From positions 1 through 64,000 of the forward strand of contig NZ_JAFFIW010000021.1 of assembly GCF_018588885.1 (NCBI RefSeq): a DNA stretch of 64,000 bases. The letters run 5' to 3'. Positions 1 through 7,025 of the stretch are shown piece by piece. The notes under the pieces were generated by a model, which was not told the DNA's origin, made no database searches, and was given only the letters and a program-made list of their open reading frames with translations. Every line of letters starts with the position of its first letter. Within the stretch, counting starts at the first letter, position 1. Source of the DNA: Mesorhizobium sp. dw_380. Its GTDB lineage: Bacteria; Pseudomonadota; Alphaproteobacteria; Rhizobiales; Rhizobiaceae. The position numbers and the translations under genes are program-made.

Positions 1-56
1 GGGGGGGGGGCGACGGGCACCCGGGGGCGGAGGGGTCGCTGCGGGGGTGGGGGGTT
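1..56. other. G-rich tract at window edge
   Basis: The + strand opens with ten consecutive G and holds several further G runs of four to six within about 56 bases. No gene is visible here. Such spacing of G runs could allow a G-quadruplex, or this may simply be the end of the adjoining intergenic repeat. The position at the window edge prevents a better call. Confidence 0.4.
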
Positions 57-85
57 GCGCCGAGTTGGGTCATGGGCGCGTCCTC

Positions 86-215
86 CACCCTCCCCCTTGT
101 GGGGAGGGGCGCGACGGAGGGGAGCGGGGTGGGGGGCGGCGCAGGGAAAGCGCTTTACGCGCACCCCCACCCCGATCCGCTACGCGGATCGACCCTCCCC
201 ACAAGGGGGAGGGTG
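86..215. repeat. Intergenic inverted-repeat element downstream of pgm
   Basis: A 23-base arm at 86-108 (caccctcccccttgtgggga followed by ggg) is the exact reverse complement of 193-215. The interior also has a small palindrome around a gatccgctacgcggatc core (about 175-191). The whole unit can fold into a long hairpin just after the pgm stop codon. CCCTCCCC/ACAAGGGGGAGGG elements of this kind are, as far as I recall, dispersed intergenic repeats in rhizobial genomes. A role as transcription end or mRNA stabiliser for the glycogen operon is possible but inferred. Confidence 0.7.
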
Positions 216-230
216 AAGCTACCGCCACCC

Positions 231-1859
231 TCAAGTAATCACGCTCGGCTTGTCGCGGCCGGTGTGGCTCTTGATCCCGGCAATGTCGTCGGCGGCGGCG
301 ATCAGGTCTGCAAGGGCGAGCTGCGTGTCGAGATCATGCCTCGCCTTGTCTGGTTCGTAGCGCTCGATATAAAGGCGCAAGGTCGCGCCCGAGGTGCCGG
401 TGCCGGAAAGCCGGAAGACGACGCGGGAGCCGCCTTCAAACAGCACCCTTATGCCCTGATGTTCGCTGGTCGAGCCGTCGACCGGGTCGTGATAGGCGAA
501 ATCGTCGGCATTGGCGATCTTCAGGCCGCGCACACTGGTGCCGGGCAGCGAACTCAGCTTGGCACGCAGTTCGTCGACCAGTGTGTTGGCGCGGTCGATT
601 TCGACCTCCTCGTAGTCGTGGCGCGAATAGTAATTGCGCCCGTAGGTCGCCCAGTGCTCGGTGACGACCTCCTTGCAGCTTTCGCCGCGCGCGGCGAGGA
701 TGTTGAGCCACAGGAGCACAGCCCACAGGCCGTCCTTTTCGCGAACATGGTTGGAGCCGGTGCCGGCGCTCTCCTCGCCGCAGATGGTCGCCATGCCGGC
801 ATCGAGCAGGTTGCCGAAGAATTTCCAGCCGGTCGGCGTCTCGTAGATGCCGATGCCGAGTTTTTCGGCGACACGGTCGGCGGCGCCACTGGTTGGCATC
901 GAGCGGGCGATGCCCTTCAGACCGTCCTTGTAGCCCGGCGCCAGGCGGGCATTGGCGGCAAGCATCGCCACCGAATCCGAGGGGGTGACGAAGATGCCTT
1001 TGCCGATGATCAGGTTGCGGTCGCCGTCGCCGTCCGAAGCAGCGCCGAAATCCGGCGCGTCCGGACCCATCATCTCGTCATAGAGATGCTTGGCATGGAC
1101 GAGGTTCGGGTCCGGATGGTGGCCGCCGAAATTGGGCAGCGGCTTGAAGTTGCGGCAGGTGCCGTTGGGCGCACCGAGGCGGTTCTCGAGGATCTCCTTG
1201 GCATAGGGACCGGTCACCGCGTGCATGGCGTCGAAGCGCATGCGAAAACCCGATTTGAACAGTTTGCGCAGAGCGTCGAAGTCGAACAGGCTTTCCATCA
1301 GCGCGGCATAGTCGGCGACCGGATCGATGATCTCGACGGTCATGCCGGCGGCCTTGACCGTGCCGATCGTATCGATGTCGATCGGATCGATGTCGGCGAT
1401 CTTGAAGCTCGAAATCGCCTTGGTCTTGTCGAAGATCGCATCGGTCAGCTTTTCCGGTGCCGGACCGCCATTGCCGGCATTGTACTTGATGCCGAAATCC
1501 TCGTGCGGGCCGCCCGGATTGTGGCTGGCCGACAGGATGATGCCGCCGAAGGTCTTGTATTTGCGGATGACATGCGAGGCGGCCGGCGTCGACAGGATGC
1601 CGCCCTGCCCGACCATCACCTTGCCAAAGCCGTTGGCGGCCGCCATGGCGATGGCCTTCTGGATGACCTCGCGATTGTAGAAGCGGCCATCGCCGCCGAT
1701 CACCAGGGTCTTGCCCTTGAAGCCGTCGAGCGCGTCGAAGATCGACTGGATGAAGTTCTCGGCATAGTGCTCCTGCTGGAACACGGGCACCTTCTTGCGC
1801 AGCCCCGACGTGCCGGGCTTCTGGTCTAAGTAGGGTTTGGTGGCAACGGTGCGTATCAT
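231..1859 (-). CDS. pgm: Phosphoglucomutase (alpha-D-glucose-specific)
   Basis: Interconverts glucose-1-phosphate and glucose-6-phosphate in the cytoplasm, linking glycogen metabolism to central carbon flow. The 542-residue product has the normal length of the family. It shows the phosphoserine loop ASHNPGG (Ser at about 112), the metal-binding loop SDGDGDR (about 275-281), the sugar-binding loop GEESAGTGS (about 361-369) and a C-terminal phosphate-binding RLSGTGTSG. It is the last gene of the glgP-glgB-glgC-glgA-pgm operon, with three bases between the glgA stop and its ATG, so it is probably translated from the operon mRNA. No defect is seen. Confidence 0.95.
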   Translation of the reverse strand: MIRTVATKPYLDQKPGTSGLRKKVPVFQQEHYAENFIQSIFDALDGFKGKTLVIGGDGRFYNREVIQKAIAMAAANGFGKVMVGQGGILSTPAASHVIRKYKTFGGIILSASHNPGGPHEDFGIKYNAGNGGPAPEKLTDAIFDKTKAISSFKIADIDPIDIDTIGTVKAAGMTVEIIDPVADYAALMESLFDFDALRKLFKSGFRMRFDAMHAVTGPYAKEILENRLGAPNGTCRNFKPLPNFGGHHPDPNLVHAKHLYDEMMGPDAPDFGAASDGDGDRNLIIGKGIFVTPSDSVAMLAANARLAPGYKDGLKGIARSMPTSGAADRVAEKLGIGIYETPTGWKFFGNLLDAGMATICGEESAGTGSNHVREKDGLWAVLLWLNILAARGESCKEVVTEHWATYGRNYYSRHDYEEVEIDRANTLVDELRAKLSSLPGTSVRGLKIANADDFAYHDPVDGSTSEHQGIRVLFEGGSRVVFRLSGTGTSGATLRLYIERYEPDKARHDLDTQLALADLIAAADDIAGIKSHTGRDKPSVIT

Positions 1860-1862
1860 GCT

Positions 1863-3308
1863 TCAGGCAACCCTTTTCGAAAGCAGCAGGCGATAGAGTT
1901 CGACATATTTTTCCGCGCTCTTCTCCCAAGACACATCGGCCTTCATGCCCTGGCGCTGGATGGTCTCGAAAGTCGCGGGGTTAGCATGGGCGTCGACCAG
2001 GCGGCGGATGGCGTGCAGCATCGCGCCGCCATTGCTGGGAGCAAACTGGAACCCTGTCGCCACGCCGGCGGCAATCGCCGCTTCATTGGCGTCGATGATG
2101 GTGTCGGCGAGGCCGCCGGTGCGGGCAACCACCGGCACGCAGCCATAGCGCAGGCCGTAAAGCTGCGTCAGTCCGCAGGGTTCGAAGCGCGACGGGATGA
2201 TGATGGCGTCGCAGCCGCCCTGCATGGTGTGCGACAGCCCCTCATCATAGCCGACGACCACGCCGATGCGGCCGCGGTGGCGTGCAGCAGCGGCAAGCAG
2301 CGCTCCTTCGAGCCCGGCATCGCCCGAGCCCAGTATGGCCAGCCGCGCGCCCCTCGCGACGATGCCGTCGACCGCCGTCGCCAATATGTCCATGCCCTTC
2401 TGCCAGGTCAGGCGGCTGACGACACAGACGATCGGGCTGTCATCGCGATCGAGACCGAAGCGTTCCTCGACGGCGACCCTGTTCGGTGCCCGGGCCTTGA
2501 GCGTCGCGGCTGTATAGTTCGACACCAGATGCTTGTCGGTTTCCGCATCCCAGATGGCGGTGTCGATGCCGTTGACGATGCCGTAGAGATCGCTGGAGCG
2601 CATGTTGATCAGGCCATCGAGGCCCATGCCGAATTCCGCCGAGCGGATCTCCTGCGCATAGGTCGGGCTTACCGTGGTGATCGCCCAGGCGGCCTGCAGG
2701 CCGGCCTTGAGAAAGCCGACGCCGCCATAATATTCGACGCCGTCAAGCGCCATAGCCGCCGCCGGCAAGCCAAGCTCGCCGAAGATGCCGGCGCCGAACT
2801 GCCCCTGGAAGGCGAGATTGTGGACGGTCATCATGGACGGCGTGCCGACCGCCTTGCCGTAGCGCATGTAGGCAAGCGTCATCGCCGACTGCCAGTCATG
2901 GGCATGGACGATGTCGGGCAGGTAGCCTGAGATAGCGCCGCCGGCGATATCGGCGCCGGCCTGGCTGAGTGCTGCAAAGCGCCGCCAGTTGTCCGGCCAG
3001 TCCGCGCCCGAAGCATTGCCGTAAGGGCCGCCGGGACGGTCGAACAGATGCGGCGCGTCGAGCACGAACAACTCAAGCCCAGAAAGCTGGACCGAGTGGA
3101 CGGCGGCCTTGCCGCCTTGCAACAGGGGGTATTGCAGGACAGCCTTCTTTTTCTTGAAGGCCGCCATTACCGTCGGAAAGCCCGGAATGAGCGTGCGCAT
3201 CCTCACGCCCTTGGCGGCGAGCGCGATGGGCAGCGCGCCGGTCACATCGGCAAGCCCGCCGGTCTTGATCAGCGGAAATATCTCGGGCGTGACCGACAGA
3301 ACCTGCAT
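1863..3308 (-). CDS. glgA: Glycogen synthase (ADP-glucose)
   Basis: Transfers glucose from ADP-glucose to the growing alpha-1,4-glucan. The chosen ATG gives 481 residues beginning MQVLSVTPEIFPLIKTGG. The KTGGL motif near residue 15 is the conserved ADP-glucose-binding element of GT5 synthases and normally lies at this distance from the N-terminus. The C-terminal half has the GT-B region with SRFEPCGLTQLYGLRYG. An upstream in-frame GTG at 3371 would add 21 residues, but these are encoded by the dispersed repeat at 3341-3393, so I reject it. The gene sits between glgC and pgm. Confidence 0.94.
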   Translation of the reverse strand: MQVLSVTPEIFPLIKTGGLADVTGALPIALAAKGVRMRTLIPGFPTVMAAFKKKKAVLQYPLLQGGKAAVHSVQLSGLELFVLDAPHLFDRPGGPYGNASGADWPDNWRRFAALSQAGADIAGGAISGYLPDIVHAHDWQSAMTLAYMRYGKAVGTPSMMTVHNLAFQGQFGAGIFGELGLPAAAMALDGVEYYGGVGFLKAGLQAAWAITTVSPTYAQEIRSAEFGMGLDGLINMRSSDLYGIVNGIDTAIWDAETDKHLVSNYTAATLKARAPNRVAVEERFGLDRDDSPIVCVVSRLTWQKGMDILATAVDGIVARGARLAILGSGDAGLEGALLAAAARHRGRIGVVVGYDEGLSHTMQGGCDAIIIPSRFEPCGLTQLYGLRYGCVPVVARTGGLADTIIDANEAAIAAGVATGFQFAPSNGGAMLHAIRRLVDAHANPATFETIQRQGMKADVSWEKSAEKYVELYRLLLSKRVA

Positions 3309-3340
3309 GCGTCTATCCGATCCAGTCCAATTCTTTGTTT

Positions 3341-3393
3341 GCAAGCGATTCCGGACGGAAAACCGTTTCACACTTTTCCTGGAATTGCTCTAG
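3341..3393 (-). repeat. Dispersed intergenic repeat, copy A (glgC/glgA junction)
   Basis: This stretch reads, on the minus strand, agagcaattccaggaaaagt followed by gtgaaacggttttccgtccg and gaatc. Near-identical sequence occurs at 23911-23961 and a diverged partial copy at 47361-47392. The two ends form a short inverted repeat (AGAGCAATTCC / GGAATCGC). The copy abuts the coding end of glgC, and the TAG stop of glgC (3390-3392) is part of the repeat boundary. Confidence 0.8.
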
Positions 3394-4655
3394 AGCCCGA
3401 GTTTGTTGATCATATCCTGTGTGATCAGACAGATGCCTTTTTCCGAAACACGGAAGCGCTTTGCGTCGAGCACGGCATCCTCGCCGACCACCAGCCCCTC
3501 CGGTATCCTTACACCGTGGTCGATGACGACGCGCTTCAACTTTGCGTTCCGGCCGACATGAACGTCGGGCAGCATGACGACCTCTTCCAGCGCCGAATAG
3601 GAATTGATGCGCGCACCTGTGAAGATCAGGCTCCTCTTCAGCGTCGCGCCGGAGACGATGCAATCGCCCGAGACCAGCGACGACACGGCCGAGCCACGCC
3701 TGCCATCCTCGTCATGGACGAATTTTGCGGGCGGCTTCAACTCGGCGTAGGTCCAGATCGGCCAGTCGCGGTCGTAGATGTCGAGCTCCGGCGTCACGTC
3801 GGTCAGGTCGATATTGGCTTCCCAATAGGCGTCCACCGTTCCGACATCGCGCCAGTAGGCTTCGTTCTCGGCGGTCGAGCGCACGCAGGACTTGGTGAAC
3901 CGGTGGGCGATCGCCTTACCGTGCGTGACGATATAGGGGATGATGTCCTTGCCGAAGTCGCGGCTGGAGCCCGGCTCGGCGGCGTCGCGCCGCAGCTGCT
4001 CCATCAGGAATTTGGTCTTGAAGACGTAGATGCCCATCGAGGCCAAGGCGAATTCCGGGTTACCGGGGATGCCGGGGGGATCAGCGGGCTTTTCGACGAA
4101 TGCGATGATGTTGTCCTTGGCATCGACATGCATGACGCCGAAGCCTGTCGCTTCCATGCGCGGCACTTCGAGGCAGCCGACGGTGACGTCGGCATTGGCG
4201 TCGACATGCTGACGCAGCATCATCTCGTAGTCCATCTTGTAGATGTGGTCGCCGGCGAGGATGACCATGTATTCCGGGCCATAGGCCTCGATGATGTCGA
4301 TGTTCTGGTAGACGGCGTCCGCCGTGCCCTCATACCACTGCGTTTCCGAGACACGCTGGCTGGCCGGCAGGATGTCGAAGCTCTCGTTTCGCTCGGGCCG
4401 CAGGAAGTTCCAGCCGCGTTGCAAATGGCGGATCAGCGAATGCGCCTTGTACTGGGTGGCGACGCCGAGGCGGCGAATGCCGGAGTTGAGCGCGTTGGAA
4501 AGGGCGAAATCGATGATGCGCGTCTTGCCGCCGAAATAGACCGCGGGCTTGGCGCGTCGGTCGGTCAGTTCCTTGAGGCGGCTGCCACGGCCGCCGGCCA
4601 ATACATAGGCCATGGCATCGCGCGCCAGCGGCTGGGTCCGTTTCAAGTCTGCCAT
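3390..4655 (-). CDS. glgC: Glucose-1-phosphate adenylyltransferase (ADP-glucose pyrophosphorylase)
   Basis: Makes ADP-glucose from ATP and glucose-1-phosphate, usually the controlled step of bacterial glycogen synthesis. The 421-residue length is typical. The N-terminus has the nucleotidyltransferase signature LAGGRGSRLKEL, followed by RRAKPAVYFGG, and residues 60-80 carry the VATQYKAHSL region. The C-terminal part is the left-handed beta-helix with repeated hexapeptides (VHVGRNAKLKRVVIDHGVRI). Allosteric control by fructose-6-phosphate/pyruvate is known for rhizobial enzymes but cannot be read here. The stop codon lies in a dispersed repeat, with 81 bases to glgA. Confidence 0.95.
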   Translation of the reverse strand: MADLKRTQPLARDAMAYVLAGGRGSRLKELTDRRAKPAVYFGGKTRIIDFALSNALNSGIRRLGVATQYKAHSLIRHLQRGWNFLRPERNESFDILPASQRVSETQWYEGTADAVYQNIDIIEAYGPEYMVILAGDHIYKMDYEMMLRQHVDANADVTVGCLEVPRMEATGFGVMHVDAKDNIIAFVEKPADPPGIPGNPEFALASMGIYVFKTKFLMEQLRRDAAEPGSSRDFGKDIIPYIVTHGKAIAHRFTKSCVRSTAENEAYWRDVGTVDAYWEANIDLTDVTPELDIYDRDWPIWTYAELKPPAKFVHDEDGRRGSAVSSLVSGDCIVSGATLKRSLIFTGARINSYSALEEVVMLPDVHVGRNAKLKRVVIDHGVRIPEGLVVGEDAVLDAKRFRVSEKGICLITQDMINKLGL

Positions 4656-4708
4656 TTCTACCCTCCCAAGTTACTCAGTCTCGCTATGTTATCAGGCCTT
4701 GACGGGCC

Positions 4709-6922
4709 TCAGTCGGCAACGAGTTCAAGCATGATCGTCGACAGCGGCGGCAAAAGCATCGTTGCCGAGATGGCTTTGCCCTCCGCCCTTGCCTCGACCA
4801 AGCCGCCATTGCCCATGCCGGAGCCGCCATATTCGGATGCGTCGGTGTTGATGATCTCGCGCCAGGTGCCGGCCTTCGGCAGCGGCACGCGGTAATTGTC
4901 GCGCGGCACCGGCGTGAAGTTGGAGATGACCGCCACCGGGCTGCCACCCGGCGCGTTGCGTACCCAGGCAAAGACCGAATTCTGGCTGTCGTCGACGATC
5001 AGCCAGGAAAAGCCTTCCGGTTCGCAGTCGCGGCCGTGCAATGCCGGGCGCGAGCGATAGAGATAGTTGAGGTCGCGCACCGTCTGCCAGACGCCGCGAT
5101 GCGGGCGGAAATCGAGCAGGTTCCAGTCGAGCGCGCGCGCCTCGCTCCATTCGCGGCGCTGCGCGAATTCCTGCCCCATGAACAGCAGCTTCTTGCCGGG
5201 ATAGCCCCACATGAAGCCGTAATACGCCCGCAAGGTCGCGAATTTCTGCCAGTCGTCGCCGGCCATCTTGCCAAGCAGCGTGCCTTTGCCGTGCACGACC
5301 TCGTCATGCGAGAGCGGCAGCACGAAATTCTCAGAGAAGGCGTAGGTCAGGCCGAAGGTCAGCTCGTTGTGGTGGTGCTTGCGGAAAATCGGCTCCTTGG
5401 AAAAATACTCCAGCGTGTCGTGCATGAAGCCCATGTTCCACTTGAAGCCGAAGCCCAGCCCGCCTTCATGCACCGGCGCCGAAACCTTCGGCCATGATGT
5501 CGATTCCTCGGCGATCGTCATGACGCCCGGATGATGCCCGTAGACCTCCTTGTTCATCTTCTGCAGGAAGCTGACCGCTTCGAGGTTCTCGCGGCCGCCC
5601 TTCTCGTTGGGAATCCATTCGCCGGCCTTGCGCGAATAGTCGAGATAAAGCATCGAAGCGACCGCATCGACGCGCAATCCGTCGACATGATATTTCTCGG
5701 CCCAGAACAGCGCGTTGTTGACCAGGAAAGACACCACCTCGCGGCGGCCGAAATTGTAGATCGCCGTGTTCCAGTCGGGGTGGAAGCCCTTGCGCGGATC
5801 GGCGTGTTCGTAGAGCGCGGTGCCGTCGAAATGGGCAAGGCCATGCGCGTCGACCGGAAAATGCGCCGGCACCCAGTCGAGGATGACGCCGACACCGGCG
5901 CGATGGGCGCCATCGACGAAACGGGCAAAGCCGTCCGGATCACCGAAACGGGCCGACGGCGCGTAGAGGCCAGTCGTCTGATAGCCCCACGACGGGTCAT
6001 AGGGATGCTCGGAGATCGGCATGAATTCGATGTGCGTGAAACCGGTCTCGACCACATAGGGGATCAGCCGGCCGGCCAGTTCATCCCATGACAGGAACGC
6101 ACCGTCGTCGCGAAGCTGCCAGGAGCCGGCATGGACTTCGTAGATCGAGATGGCCTCGCGCCGCGGATCGGCATTGCGCCAGAAGGTGCGGTGCGCCCCG
6201 TCGCCCCACTCATGCGCCGGCGGCACGGCGACAACAGACGCTGTGGCCGGACGCAGTTCGGATTTGAACGCAAACGGATCGGCCTTCAGCGGCAGTCTGA
6301 CACCGTCGGGTCCAATGATCTCGTATTTGTAGGGTCGCCCGGCACCGATGTCGGGCACGAACAGTTCCCAGATGCCGGTGTCGCGGCGATCGCGCATCGT
6401 GTGGCGGCGGCCATCCCAGTCGTTGAAATCGCCGACCACCGAGACGCGCCGAGCATTGGGCGCCCAGACCGCGAAATGCACGCCGGTGGCGCCCTCATGA
6501 TCGATGACATGCGCGCCGAGCTTGTCGAACAATCTGAGGTGCGAACCCTCGGCGATATAGTAATCATCCATCGGCCCGAGCACCGGGCCGAACGAATAGG
6601 GATCGGTCAGCCACCAGTCACCGCCGGCATTGCGCGCGTGGTAGCGCAGCGGCTGCCGCTTCCTGATCGACAATCTGCCTTCGAAGAAGCCGCCATCGTC
6701 CCGCCTCGTCAACTCACCAGCCTTGATGCCCGTCAGCGTGTAGGCGGTGACGGACTCCGCATGCGGAACGAAGCAACGGGCAAACAGGCTCTTGCCGATC
6801 TCATGGACACCAAGGACCGCGAAGGGATCTCCGTGCGTGCCGGCAACAATCGCCGCAACATCGCTGGCTGGCGCCAGTTCGTCCGGCCCGCTTGTCGCAG
6901 CGGTCGCGCGCGGCTTCCTCAT
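4709..6922 (-). CDS. glgB: 1,4-alpha-glucan branching enzyme
   Basis: Introduces alpha-1,6 branches into glycogen. The product is about 737 residues from the ATG at 6922, which follows a strong GGGAGGG ribosome site. A start at 6946 would place that site inside the gene. The N-terminal half holds carbohydrate-binding (CBM48) modules. The GH13 catalytic core follows with DWVPAHFP, GLRVDAVASMLY (nucleophile Asp), TIAEEST (acid/base Glu) and LPLSHDEVVHGKG. A C-terminal all-beta domain ends near EYGGSGMGNGG. It is second in the operon, separated from glgP by a 103-base gap that contains two hairpins. Confidence 0.95.
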   Translation of the reverse strand: MRKPRATAATSGPDELAPASDVAAIVAGTHGDPFAVLGVHEIGKSLFARCFVPHAESVTAYTLTGIKAGELTRRDDGGFFEGRLSIRKRQPLRYHARNAGGDWWLTDPYSFGPVLGPMDDYYIAEGSHLRLFDKLGAHVIDHEGATGVHFAVWAPNARRVSVVGDFNDWDGRRHTMRDRRDTGIWELFVPDIGAGRPYKYEIIGPDGVRLPLKADPFAFKSELRPATASVVAVPPAHEWGDGAHRTFWRNADPRREAISIYEVHAGSWQLRDDGAFLSWDELAGRLIPYVVETGFTHIEFMPISEHPYDPSWGYQTTGLYAPSARFGDPDGFARFVDGAHRAGVGVILDWVPAHFPVDAHGLAHFDGTALYEHADPRKGFHPDWNTAIYNFGRREVVSFLVNNALFWAEKYHVDGLRVDAVASMLYLDYSRKAGEWIPNEKGGRENLEAVSFLQKMNKEVYGHHPGVMTIAEESTSWPKVSAPVHEGGLGFGFKWNMGFMHDTLEYFSKEPIFRKHHHNELTFGLTYAFSENFVLPLSHDEVVHGKGTLLGKMAGDDWQKFATLRAYYGFMWGYPGKKLLFMGQEFAQRREWSEARALDWNLLDFRPHRGVWQTVRDLNYLYRSRPALHGRDCEPEGFSWLIVDDSQNSVFAWVRNAPGGSPVAVISNFTPVPRDNYRVPLPKAGTWREIINTDASEYGGSGMGNGGLVEARAEGKAISATMLLPPLSTIMLELVAD

Positions 6923-6959
6923 CAGGCAGTGTCCCTCCCAGGGCACCAGGTTTGTTTCA

Positions 6960-7010
6960 GGTGATGTGGCTGACGCTCAACCCACATCACCGGGACCACG
7001 TTGTTCGTGG
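6960..7010 (-). other. Tandem stem-loops in glgP-glgB gap
   Basis: Bases 6960-6969 (ggtgatgtgg) are the exact reverse complement of 6982-6991, giving a perfect 10-bp stem with a 12-base loop. A second hairpin, ccacg (6996-7000) with cgtgg (7006-7010), lies beside it. Neither is followed by a T run on the minus strand, so a factor-independent terminator is unlikely. Their place between two operon genes suggests RNA processing or 3-prime protection of the glgP message. That role is inference. Confidence 0.6.
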
Positions 7011-7025
7011 CCTCATGCAATCACA

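Noticed and set aside
72..1829. A long + strand frame over pgm and the upstream repeat
   Set aside because: Translation begins in the inverted repeat and shows no motif. pgm on the minus strand is complete.
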